From assembly GCA_036898135.1 (NCBI GenBank), contig CM072516.1:17958376-18022375 (forward strand): 64,000 nt of DNA, in the 5' to 3' direction. The notes under the pieces were generated by a model. That model was given only the letters and a program-made list of their open reading frames with translations, did not search any database and had not been told where the DNA came from. The stretch is from Oncomelania hupensis. Lineage: Eukaryota > Mollusca > Gastropoda > Littorinimorpha > Pomatiopsidae. Positions 56,801 through 62,640 of the stretch are shown here, one piece after another. Within the stretch, counting starts at the first letter, position 1. The number at the start of each line of letters is the position of its first letter. The translations under genes and the position numbers were made by a program.

Positions 56801-59454
56801 AGCTGGTTGTCATCTACTTTGAGCGTGGTCAAGTTGTTCAGATTGCCTGTAAATATGCACAACAGATGACCGTCAACATTTAACTTCCAACTGCAGTCAT
56901 CTCAGCCCAAACAAAGATGGCAGCTCTTAGTATTTTCTGTATGTGCCCCAAGATGCACAGTAAACAGACTTTTACTTTGAATCAACTTAGCAATAATATG
57001 CAACATTCCTGATTCAACCATAGCCAAATATGCGTAGTCAAGAATCTTGATGAGGTCAGCTGTTGTTTTATTAACTTACTGTAACCTTGGCACACAATGT
57101 TCCATAGACAGTCCAAAAGCAGTCGTAGGAAGCAACAATTATGAAACGTTTTAAAAGAAATAATTCCACAAATTCTGTAGGATAAACTATACAGAGAAAA
57201 AATGTGTTTAAACCTACGAGTAGCAGGCAGACTAGACTGACTGACTATTCAGAAATTGCCTCCAAACTATAATACAAACAAGAGCAATATTTCTGTTCCA
57301 ATGTTATCAGTCAATGTAGCAGATGAATAGCAGTTTTGTTCAGGAACTTGGAAAGGTCTAACAAATTTGGCACGTTGCTTATTATAACTCACAAAATGAA
57401 ATAGAGACACAATGTTCCCGCTTACCAACTGCATCTGGAAGAGACTGCAGCAAATTGGTGCTCAGATGAAGGTCAGCCAAGGACGTACAGCCCTCAATTT
57501 CTCCTGGCAACGACTCCAGCTGGTTCTTAGAAGCATCCAGAAACATCAACTGCTTCAGAGCACCAATGGCCTGGTATTGGGAAGAAAATGTGGAAATTAA
57601 AATTTTAAATAATAATACATGTGTCTCCACAAACACACAGTGTGCACTGATGGAGCAACAGGGAAAATTGTGATAAAATTTAATAGAGTAAAGTTTTTCA
57701 AGTTTTTAATTAATTATGCACTCAATTAAGGACAAAGGGCAGCAAGAATGATTGTGGTGGGGAAGAACTTTCTTACTTAGTATCAAAGTCTCACCTTTAA
57801 TTTTCTGCAAAACAATAACTCTGTCCATGTCCTATCCTATCCTATACTATCCTATACTATCCTATCCTATCCTATCCTATACTATCATATCCCGTAACTC
57901 GAAGGTCGTTGGGGCACCACAGATGTTCGCTTAACCAGCGTACTCCATCTTTCTCTGTCCTCAGCAACCCTCATGGCTTCGCTCAGTGTCAAGCCAGTCC
58001 ATTCTCGAATGTTGTCCTCCCACCTCTTTTTCTGTCTCCCTCTTCTTCTGCCTCCTTGCACTGTGCCTTGCAGGATGGTCTTTGCAAGGCCTGAGGATCT
58101 GGTGACGTGGCGATACCATTGGAGTTTCCGTTTCTTCACCACTGTGAGCATGTCATCGTGTTGTCCAATGGCTTGTATGATGGTCTATCGTTGGTGATGT
58201 GCTGGGTATAAGAAATCCCCAGAAGTTTTCTATAGCACCTCATCTCCATGCTGTGTATTCTTCGTTGTAGGTCTGCTGTGAACGTCCATGTTTTGCAAGC
58301 ATATAGGAAGATGGAGATGACATGGGGGCGCACAAACAACTGCTGCCCTGACAAGGTTGAAGCCCATTTGGAAAGACAGGACCATCAGTCTACATTCCAG
58401 TCTGTCCATGTGAATAAATATTATAACAGTGCTAGTTTCTTTGTCTGCTTGTTTTTCCACTTATTAACAATATCTACTCTTAAATTTAACAGAGGCAAAC
58501 AAACTAGACATGAACCCAAATTTCAAGAGGAAAACAGATCTTCCCTAAATTCATGTTCAAGTACAGGTTAACCATACTTAACAGGTGTTGACAACACACT
58601 GCAAAAAAAAATATCAAATATCGCCAGCAGTTTTCATCAACACACAATTTACCGCCAGGCCACTCAATCCCTGTACATGACATTGACGAACAAGCAGGGA
58701 GAAATACCATACTGACGACAGAAGAAAATAACATCCGTGGACTTTTAATAGCTACATGTTGTTTGTTGCAAGCAGAGTAATCAGACAAAACTACTCACAT
58801 GTGTTATTGATGTGATCTGGTTGTTGTCACACCAAAGTTCCAGTAAATTTGACAGACTGCCAATCACATCAGGCTACAAATGAGAAATAAATGTCACAAC
58901 TCAAGAACCATTAACAACAGCCAGTGAAAATGTAACAAATAAATGTTTATAATATTTTTTAAAACTATATAGCAAACTTAAAATCCTGAAAAATGAACAT
59001 GACTGATTTGGAGCATTAATCACATACTATACTGCAAATACCATACAAAAATAACTTTGAGGAAGCCCGTCAACTCAGCAGAGAAGAGGTAAGACATAAA
59101 ACATAAAAGTAAATACGAGAGGAGATGGACTGGGCATTAAGAAAATAAATGAATAATATCAAATTGCAGGAACACTGCATTTTGCACCTTACCAAGATAC
59201 ATGAGATTAAGCAATTGAGAATTTTTATTATTAAAATTCTCAATTGCTTAATCTCATGTATCTTGGTAAGGTGCAAAATGCTAAATTGGTAGCAACCAAA
59301 ATAATAACAAATGAACACCACACAGAGACTTACCAGCTCTGTGAATTCATTGTTGCCGATGTCAAGACGTTCCAGCTCCACAAGTCGTCCGAAAGATTTG
59401 GGCAGCGTCTTGAGATGGTTCTCCCTGATCTCCAGAATCTTCAATTTCACCAGT
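25062..59454 (-). CDS. ERBIN/LRRC7: LAP-family scaffold protein, ERBIN/LRRC7 (densin-180) type; 17 exons, 5' end off window
   Basis: Cortical scaffold with leucine-rich repeats and one C-terminal PDZ domain; relatives act at basolateral membranes and synapses. Exons in transcript order: 59454-59334, 58873-58799, 57570-57426, 56846-56774, 56077-55948, 54538-54353, 54001-53902, 53065-52953, 52189-52031, 33139-33011, 31571-30968, 29196-28349, 28190-27224, 26746-26577, 26287-26192, 25828-25754, 25175-25062. All are GT/AG and phase-consistent: 1,367 residues plus stop. The first six exons encode LRRs ([20 protein letters not shown] to [13 protein letters not shown]). Next are the LAP-specific segment ([11 protein letters not shown]), the [10 protein letters not shown] and [13 protein letters not shown] motifs shared with ERBIN/LRRC7, long Ser/Pro-rich disordered exons, and a PDZ ([24 protein letters not shown]) ending KINMV. 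One PDZ, not four, argues against Scribble; presence of PDZ against LRRC1. The N-terminal LRRs lie right of the window. Confidence 0.93.
26898..26958. repeat. (TTA)n microsatellite
   Basis: About 60 bp of near-perfect ATT/TTA trinucleotide repeat in a LAP intron. Confidence 0.95.
30269..30412. repeat. Short tandem repeat, about 80-bp unit
   Basis: Two imperfect copies of a unit containing CTATATTTATTGATAA and CCAATCTATATTTAT. The second copy stops where the TIR element at 30414 begins. Confidence 0.6.
30414..30838. mobile_element. hAT-like MITE, copy 1 (425 bp, 6-bp TSD)
   Basis: Terminal inverted repeats CAGAGGTGCCAACC / GGTTGGCACCTCTG, flanked by the direct duplication TATAGC at 30408-30413 and 30839-30844. 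No transposase is encoded. The same element occurs at 53222-53693. CAGRG-type termini are typical of hAT elements; the 6-bp TSD is shorter than the usual 8. Confidence 0.85.
31729..32742. mobile_element. Non-autonomous TIR element (1,014 bp, 6-bp TSD), hAT-like
   Basis: Termini CAGGGTGGAGAAC / GTTCTCCACCCTG form a perfect 13-bp inverted repeat. The flank TAGTAT is duplicated at 31723-31728 and 32743-32748. The interior holds a short ORF on + (31925-32182; contains [16 protein letters not shown] and an acidic DLESEEE run) that is not a recognised transposase. It lies in a LAP intron. Confidence 0.8.
33473..34032 (-). mobile_element. 3' half of a 5'-truncated RTE-like LINE copy, split by a gypsy insertion
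   Basis: Begins with the (TATCC)n tail complement and matches the 3' end of the LINE at 17430 onwards (about 560 bp). It stops at GCGAT, the target-site duplication of the gypsy element. The rest of the same copy resumes at 50827. The outer 12-bp duplication TATTTTCAAAGT is at 33461-33472 and 51295-51306. Confidence 0.9.
34033..34597 (-). repeat. Gypsy 3' LTR, first segment
   Basis: Identical by eye to 48724-49288 of the intact LTR. It ends with GTAAG (34593-34597), which is repeated at 42341-42345 on the far side of the BEL insertion. Confidence 0.93.
34598..36710 (-). repeat. BEL/Pao 3' LTR (2,113 bp)
   Basis: Left copy of the terminal direct repeat, adjacent to the GTAAG duplication. Short ORFs within it are repeated identically in the right copy. 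Confidence 0.95.
36848..39868 (-). CDS. BEL/Pao Gag-only protein (1006 aa)
   Basis: A structural protein that would form the retrotransposon particle. The N-terminus is acidic. A charged coiled-coil stretch (about 230-315) is rich in EEEA/EQEAARK motifs. A long low-complexity middle (320-660) follows. The BEL/Pao Gag domain (DUF1759-like, about 680-880) includes [15 protein letters not shown] and [14 protein letters not shown]. Near 930-965 is a paired cysteine/histidine motif, [15 protein letters not shown] then [13 protein letters not shown], typical of BEL/Pao. The ORF ends about 40 residues later with its own stop, 137 bp before the 3' LTR, so the protease-RT-RNaseH-integrase part is missing rather than mutated. 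The full-length ORF suggests the protein is or was recently produced. Confidence 0.9.
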   Translation of the reverse strand: MDKEEIEEEIVSPVQLESKDEVEDGETETEIPVEPEDVTRSKREPKPTEKGKAYNLEIKTELFQSQRSLLVKAIATAVKELGKDEPNLEKLARARVLISQMRNELGEIQEKLVKLGGGEVTLEDWENAQMLAQEVISNIVRAVNEGTVEVPTRTSSHHGSKAFSHRSTKKRDASVSSRGSSVRSSANSSIISTASLKLEVRMKAASLSARRAGLALESEHVRLIDELDEQESARVAEEQAIEWKRIADQEATRVEEEAIRVEQEAARKRLEAARKREEADQQATRKIAEARAKMRFEKRKRESVRQLELLRTDIEIKTNSAMLSVLEQAYVHPQNPSFLPTVNLLDTHFHPQSPTSTTLAAPQASPSLIVANTSMLGGRGDAAVEHQPGQDQPSMGHPAAITTVTSKATVDRAADAIISASALREGGDAVPAFTTSATVRVVNDDPVGSHALFIPPATARLESHGRGVGTTATFDASLDCVRYMARTSTTTTTTTVYSFASSPRVSSRYYQTSIPWQHPGVFPSASYEGHRLSAQLDTAAARNSDTLHADRHHRPPEIPEQQERHAYLSTPADPMPSTYQPLPLRSEHFAERHLRPEAKIFVPSPNGSTYSPTSCHLPRVGIPENGPTNVDFDCIAAPRGTYPSSYAEPRSVSAPLQMQYSSTDSLAQTLSDALLLNRLPMQEPSIFHGDPLLYPTWKIAFSFLIQRQRIASGEKLLYLQRYLGGTAKDAVAGFFLLSEPEAYDKAMSVLEKRYGNSYVVSQAFRTKLDEWANVKSRDYLGLRRLADFLQQCAVAAKEVGGLGILDDAQYLKRIIGKLPDWMVHRWCRNVSRTKIEHERYPNFAELVNFVTQEADISNDPVFGSGAFSPTSTRVTSPNAPNAPAKKNVLSTRSETSSFCEFCTQTSHNLGQCEVFAKKPVAEKRTFILKSNLCFGCLMSKEHKSRQCDNREVCGLCNKKHPTCLHEKNFVYIKRDGGESGQRPDKRGNDSRGGRNQNVATTIATND
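39869..40227 (-). other. BEL/Pao 5' leader
   Basis: Non-coding region between the 5' LTR and the Gag start; no ORF. Confidence 0.7.
40228..42340 (-). repeat. BEL/Pao 5' LTR (2,113 bp)
   Basis: Right copy of the terminal direct repeat. No convincing tRNA-complementary primer-binding site was found just inside it. Confidence 0.95.
42346..43882 (-). repeat. Gypsy 3' LTR, second segment
   Basis: Continuation of the split LTR, matching 49289-50826 apart from a one-base difference in a C run. It ends in GTCACA next to the polypurine tract. Confidence 0.93.
43883..43900 (-). other. Gypsy polypurine tract
   Basis: A C-run on + immediately next to the 3' LTR reads [17 protein letters not shown] on -, the position and composition expected for plus-strand priming. 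Confidence 0.7.
43957..48444 (-). CDS. Gypsy gag-pol polyprotein, order gag-PR-IN-RT-RH (1495 aa)
   Basis: One uninterrupted ORF. Rough residue positions: gag capsid-like region 190-360; CCHC knuckle ([14 protein letters not shown]) about 395; aspartic protease DTGA about 456; integrase zinc domain (H..H..CASCPEC) 640-690; integrase catalytic D, D, E at about 718 (VAVDIVG), 780 (LTDQGTQF) and 811 (NGLVERFN); post-integrase segment 900-980 ([15 protein letters not shown]); RT 1060-1260 ([24 protein letters not shown], catalytic FVDD about 1229); RNase H from about 1380 (TDASEDG) to ADFLSRNAQ. All key catalytic motifs are present. Integrase precedes RT, unlike standard Ty3/gypsy. Met18 (48393) has a better start context (ACATGG) than the first ATG. 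There is no frameshift between gag and pol and no env. Confidence 0.95.
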   Translation of the reverse strand: MLFVLCILTSVLPFFSDMATRDARAAMRRDARTRKEEAEQEEQDFGDDGSVTGLLEEPYAVSTQTTMPKMYARSPGSQSKVEVQLSDSERFRQIGEGLGLRDGALALYIMGEARREEERREEREARADERRLLELRLETERVAREAERRMLEMKLEEERRTRDEDRADQRENRARDRGAAYSVKLKPLEEREDVEAYLQMFERVAEIQGWRREVWAVRLAPLLQGEARDTYLRLTPEQAQDFDIVRNALLKRFRKDADYYRRQFREAKKEAAETFPQLVVRLGSLVKKWFSLAGKDITDVGQVLDTFIGEQLFSIMTTELEIYVRENLPTTSHAAAELAQRVVDAKRAASAPAPVLPSQRRSFPRRPETPQQPSNRGSQGQKVGRTEGGSGVRRCYRCGSEKHVVRDCKVKPQTVGQVTVGRTISTETAPRASVCAIKPYDPWGQGRANGQDVRVLRDTGAEIGAVASRLVKPADLTGRTVEICLANRSNVGLLPTAWVELDCALVRGRVELVVFEDGPDIILGNWVTFDSGEKSPVSLFGGECAMAAAVQTRAQVKAEKKREVPLAVVEPSQISVSTPELIRMQETDETLAKARTLAQSSGGAIASGRASAEFRKKKGVLYRVHTKRGSQVTQLVVPKQLRGGILQLAHDPPMAGHLGGKRTRERIWGTFYWPGMCAEVRRYCASCPECQKVVPRGRVRKVPLQQLPLVDEPFQRVAVDIVGPIKPKSDRGNMYILVVVDYATRYPEAVPLKGIEAERVAEALWEIWSRVGVPREILTDQGTQFMSEVMREMNRLLSIHGKATTPYHPQCNGLVERFNGTLVSMLKKLATEQPTAWDRYIPALLFAYREVAQESTGFSPFELLYGKTVRGPMAVLRDLWTKEIQEEEVKLSSQYVVDLRNRIEETCRLAQGNLRTASAKQKRHFDKKAKRRLFNAGDQVLLLLPEKHNKLQLAWRGPYEVIERVGECDYRIRMRGKSKLYHANLLKKFHTRATVDTIVVDDEGVEEEETMPVFGDIPVITLTASETPRDVKMDDNCPEIREELQELVWQFEDVLTDLPLRTTLDVCEIRVDSDIPVRTRQYPLPHSHHETIKKEVEAMLAMGVIERASSPYSSPIVLVKKKEGTMRFCVDFRKLNKHVVFDAEPLPNIDYLFSKLSGAKYLTKIDLTKGYWQVPMNKGDKAKTAFTTPEGQFQWTVMPFGLKTAGAVFSRMMRKLLAPLGMSEIDNFVDDLLVATITKQRHLECLARLFLRLREVQLSAKPSKCYLGFRRVEYLGHVVGQGEIRPEVSKMERIRDAPRPTTKRQVRSFLGLAGYYRRFVPNFSAIASPLHDLTKGGKPGAIQWTEACEAAFCTLKEKLCSDPVCCLPDFTLPFVLQTDASEDGVGAILSQDRGQGLQPIACASKKLSKPERNYSTIERECLALVWGVQKFSQYLYGRTFVVQTDHMPLQYLQQVKNTNSRLMRWALQLQPFSMSVEHISGKDNVPADFLSRNAQ
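48703..48719 (-). other. Gypsy primer-binding site matching tRNA-Leu 3' end
   Basis: The + strand reads TCCCACTTCTGACACCA, the form of a tRNA-Leu 3' end including CCA. On - this is TGGTGTCAGAAGTGGGA, 4 nt inside the 5' LTR. The match to animal tRNA-Leu T-arm/acceptor sequence is from knowledge of the family, not a search. Confidence 0.75.
48724..50826 (-). repeat. Gypsy 5' LTR (complete, 2,103 bp)
   Basis: Uninterrupted LTR copy with TG..CA termini, bordered on one side by the primer-binding site and on the other by the GCGAT target-site duplication. Confidence 0.95.
50827..51294 (-). mobile_element. 5' half of the split RTE-like LINE copy
   Basis: Starts with the second GCGAT copy and continues the LINE sequence that broke off at 34032 (CCTGGAGAGGACTTCCTGTC onward). 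It ends after the region encoding KVYNISP, at the TATTTTCAAAGT duplication (51295-51306). The two parts total about 1.02 kb of LINE, 5'-truncated. Confidence 0.9.
51534..51781 (-). mobile_element. Short 5'-truncated RTE-like LINE copy
   Basis: Begins with the pentameric tail complement (ATCCTATCCTATCC) and matches about 250 bp of the LINE 3' end, with a small internal deletion after GGCCTGATGA. AAAAGT on both sides may be a short target duplication. Confidence 0.8.
53222..53693. mobile_element. hAT-like MITE, copy 2 (472 bp, 6-bp TSD)
   Basis: Same termini (CAGAGGTGCCAACC / GGTTGGCACCTCTG) and interior as 30414-30838, plus an extra segment of about 45 bp near 53315-53357. Flanked by CATACA at 53216-53221 and 53694-53699. 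Confidence 0.85.
53847..53894. repeat. (TTTA)n microsatellite
   Basis: About 48 bp of perfect ATTT/TTTA repeat, ending a few bases before a LAP splice donor (exon end 53902). Confidence 0.9.
54539..55947 (-). other. LAP intron without recognised elements
   Basis: AT-rich intron between two LRR exons. Only short A runs and AAATAAATA stretches were seen. Confidence 0.6.
56512..56530. repeat. (TA)n microsatellite
   Basis: A short pure TA run in a LAP intron. Confidence 0.85.
57831..58400 (-). mobile_element. 5'-truncated RTE-like LINE copy with inverted 5' end
   Basis: Flanked by TCTGTCCATGT at 57820-57830 and 58401-58411. The tail complement (TATCC/TATAC pentamers, 57831-57890) is followed by about 430 bp matching the LINE 3' end in the usual direction. 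The last ~75 bp (about 58326-58400) match the neighbouring LINE segment in the opposite orientation. This is the structure produced by twin priming. It lies in a LAP intron. Confidence 0.88.
59177..59281. repeat. Perfect 49-bp inverted repeat with 7-nt loop
   Basis: Arms 59177-59225 and 59233-59281 are exact reverse complements by base-by-base check; the loop is TATTATT (59226-59232). It lies in a LAP intron 53 bp beyond the 59334 exon end. It could be a fold-back mutation, a hairpin RNA source or a small palindromic element. Confidence 0.95.
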
Positions 59455-60184
59455 CTGCAACAGACACAGCAAGATCACTTGCTTAAACATATAATACTCA
59501 TGTTTGTGGTTGTTTTTTTTCTACAAATAATAAATTACATCAGCATCTCACAAGTTTCAGCTCAAGTTCTTCAAAAAACCTTTCCTGATATTTTTGAGGG
59601 GAAAAAAATTGTGGGAAAAACACAATATCTCTACAAGCCATCTTTTGTAAAAACTGCGTGTTGAAAGGGTGCTACAGTGTACAATGGGATGGGTAAAAAC
59701 ACACACAAAGACAGAAATGGTACAATGGTCAGAAATTTGCACTTTAAAAATATCTATAGCCCATACACACACACATATATGACAATTATTGTACAACAAT
59801 GACAGAAAGACCTTACTGTTTGAAGATGAAGATGAGAGAGGAGGTAGGGCAGGGTGGGGTGGGGGTGGCGTTAAAACAGTCTTCCTTAAAACTAAAGAGT
59901 ATTATAGCTTGCCCTGAATTTCTCTGCATTTTTCATACTTCGTGTGTGTCTACTACTCCTAGTGAACAGGCTTGTTCCAGTTTAAGTGTAAGGGATTTGA
60001 GGCGCAAGCTGCAGATTAGGTGAACAAAGCGCAATGGGCAATTAATGGTTTAGCCGAAAGCCCTTGGGCTAGTAAGGATGGAACTATTCCTTTCAGAGTG
60101 GTATTAAATTGTAATAACGAGTGATAATACCCAACTTTTAAAAAGAAATAAAAAATAAAACAAAATAAAATTCAAACACTCTTA

Positions 60185-60214
60185 CCCCCCCCCCCCACCC
60201 CACCCCACCCCACC
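60185..60214 (-). repeat. C-rich tract, G-quadruplex-prone on the - strand
   Basis: A 12-C run followed by four CCCC/CCC blocks separated by single A. On - this gives five or more G-runs with 1-nt loops. Confidence 0.75.
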
Positions 60215-60243
60215 CTCAATCCACACCCTACCGTTGCACTCTT

Positions 60244-60282
<39 letters not shown>
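60244..60282. repeat. (GA)n then (GACA)n microsatellite
   Basis: A GA dinucleotide run passes into a short GACA run. Confidence 0.9.
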
Positions 60283-60761
60283 AACCGAGACAAAGAGAGA
60301 CAGACCGAGACAGAGTACAGGTAACGGGTTTGTCCCCTTCTAGAACAGGTTTAACAGGCGTCAACAAAAACAAAACAAAATTGTTATCATTCTGATAATA
60401 ACAGAAGAAAATAATTCACGGTTTAAGTAAACTCCACAATATTTAACCTGAGTGAGAGAGAAAGAGGAGTGGGAGTCGGAGGTGCATTTGGGGTAGGGGG
60501 GTGAAGAAGCACCAACGTTTATCAGATGTATCAAGAATTGGCACAAATTGCGTATAAGGGAATACAAACAAAATGCATTCTTGCTCCCCAAAATCTAATC
60601 CAAAAAGTAACGACGCCCCTAAAATGACACACAAAATCTCCAAGCCAAAAGAAAGGACAGTTCACCGTGAGACGACAAGACCGTTATTACTGAAAACCGA
60701 TGCAGGTATTGTGAGGCACCGTCGTGTCAAACTTGTTCGTATGCGAGGTTCACAGATTCTC

Positions 60762-60984
60762 TACCCACCGTCGTAACTCAAGTGGTAGAGCGTTCGCCTG
60801 GCACACCGATGACCCAGGTTCGAATCCCGAGGTGGGCGATATAAAAAGTGATCATGTTCACTTCCATTTTAGCATTTTTGATATGATGATGGTGGTCATT
60901 GTTGTCAGGGTGGCGACGTGGTGATCGTCCTTAACGCTCATGCAATAGGACGTTAAGCATCGTTTGTCGTTCGTTCGTTCGTTC
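60762..60984 (+). mobile_element. tRNA-derived SINE with (TTCG)n tail
   Basis: The head has TCAAGTGGTAGAG (A-box-like) and GGTTCGAATCC (B box), bounded by partly pairing CCCACCG / AGGTGGG ends. The body contains AGGACGTTAAGCA and the tail is (TTCG)n. Its length exceeds a tRNA and the anticodon arm is not canonical, so it is a SINE. Confidence 0.8.
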
Positions 60985-61014
60985 CATTTTAGCAATATGA
61001 TTGCTCTTGTGGTT

Positions 61015-61425
61015 CAGTGTTGATTCAGGTCCCTACCCCTCTTTCCCTGGGATGGTTATCCCCGACTGCCATATCGCCAATAGTGGGTGTATAAAGACCA
61101 TCACACAAGCCATTGGACAACACGATGACCTGCTCACAGTGGTGAAGAAACGGAAACTCCGATGGTATGGCCACGTCACCAGATCATCAGGCCTTGCAAA
61201 GACCATTCTGCAAGGCACAGTGCAAGGAGGTAGAAGAAGAGGGAGACCGAAAAAGAGGTGGGAGGACAACATTCCAGAATGGACTGGTTTGACACTGAGC
61301 GAAACAATCAGGGTTGCTGAGGACAGAGAAAGATGGAGTATGCTGGTTAAACGATCATCTTTGGTGCCCCTTACGAGACAGGATAGGATAGGATAGGATG
61401 TAGACGTTAAACCTCAATATTCACA
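61015..61425 (+). repeat. SINE-type repeat interrupted by a LINE copy
   Basis: Left part: CTGCCATATCGCCAATAGTGGGTGTA (to about 61089). After the LINE insert, GTAGACGTTAAACC (from about 61400) reads as its continuation. The left part is shared with 10700-10790. Confidence 0.6.
61090..61399 (+). mobile_element. 5'-truncated RTE-like LINE copy (about 310 bp)
   Basis: Encodes the LINE C-terminus ([20 protein letters not shown] ... [11 protein letters not shown]) with few changes from the 17430-20780 element and ends in (GGATA)n. Closeness to the intact copy suggests a recent insertion. TGTA may be a minimal target duplication. Confidence 0.88.
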
Positions 61426-61970
61426 GATTTTCTAACAAAGTGAGCCTGCGAGATTGAGCCCATTTTGAATGGCCAAATGAGCGCAAGGTTGGTGCCTTCG
61501 GAAGTAATAATATCAACCTCGTATTACTAGGATTCTTAAGTTTTATTTGAACCTGTAATACAAACATTATTCGTAATGTATCTATTACGTATTAGATGAC
61601 CATGCAAGATTTCTATCTCAGATTTTAGCTAAATGCTCAAAGTCAAAATTACCCCACATTAATGACCCCCACAAGCGTCAACTGCACCGATACTCACAAT
61701 AAAACTATACCCAACTCACCACAACCCGGGCTAAACGTAGAGTATATATTTAGGAACTGTATACATGAATTTGTAAGCAGGCGATCAGTTACAAAGGTGG
61801 AGAGTTGCAAACCTAAAGACCGCCGCGCGAGTTTTACAGCTCGTAAAAACAGAACCAGAGCGTGACTTTTATACGGTGATGGAAATCTTATCTTTTTACA
61901 CAGATGCTGAGGATCTCAGGTTAAGAATTCTGATAATCTTTACATCGCTTTATACTATAGGTTTCATACT

Positions 61971-62145
<175 letters not shown>

Positions 62146-62151
62146 CCATTA

Positions 62152-62508
62152 CAGTGAATCCTCGCTACTTCGCGGTTCGTCATTCGCGGATTCACGACTT
62201 CGATGATTTTTTTCATTATATTATATGAGAAAATGTATCGCGGATTTTCCAGAAATTTGGAAAATAGTCGCGATATATGTTTTATTGCTTAACATTTGTG
62301 CCTATGTACTCTATTGTACATACTGTAAATATATAACTGTAAAGGGTGGTTTGTTAAAGGTACGTAAAGTATGGAGGGAGGGGGGGGGGGTTAAAAGTCC
62401 GAATACACATTAAATAAATACTGTAAATATGGTGTCCCTACTTCGCGGATTTTCAGCTATCGCGACCGGTCTCGGAATCTATCTACCGCGATAAACGAGC
62501 GTTCACTG
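62152..62508. mobile_element. pogo/Tigger-like MITE (357 bp, TA duplication)
   Basis: Ends CAGTGAATCCTCGCTACTTC and, read inward from the right, CAGTGAACGCTCGTTTATC are imperfect inverted repeats containing CGCGG boxes. TA flanks both ends (62150-62151, 62509-62510). The interior has several TCGCGGATTTTC motifs and no transposase. Confidence 0.78.
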
Positions 62509-62559
62509 TATACATTGCTCTAGTATAAAACCAGACTGTTGAATTCAACTCCTTTAACA

Positions 62560-62640
62560 CTAACACACACACCACACCCACACACACACACCCACACACA
62601 CACACTCACACACCCACACACTCTCTCTCTCTCTCTCTCT
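62560..62640. repeat. (CA)n/(CT)n compound microsatellite
   Basis: Interrupted ACAC/CCACAC run followed by pure CT. Confidence 0.9.

Noticed and set aside
25062..59454. Scribble or Lano (LRRC1) as the identity of the LAP gene
   Set aside because: Only one PDZ is encoded, at the extreme C-terminus (Scribble has four and LRRC1 none). The MWDEERQQR and PTPYP motifs match ERBIN/LRRC7.
60762..60840. Possible tRNA gene near the right end
   Set aside because: The anticodon arm is not canonical and the unit continues into a SINE body with a TTCG tail.
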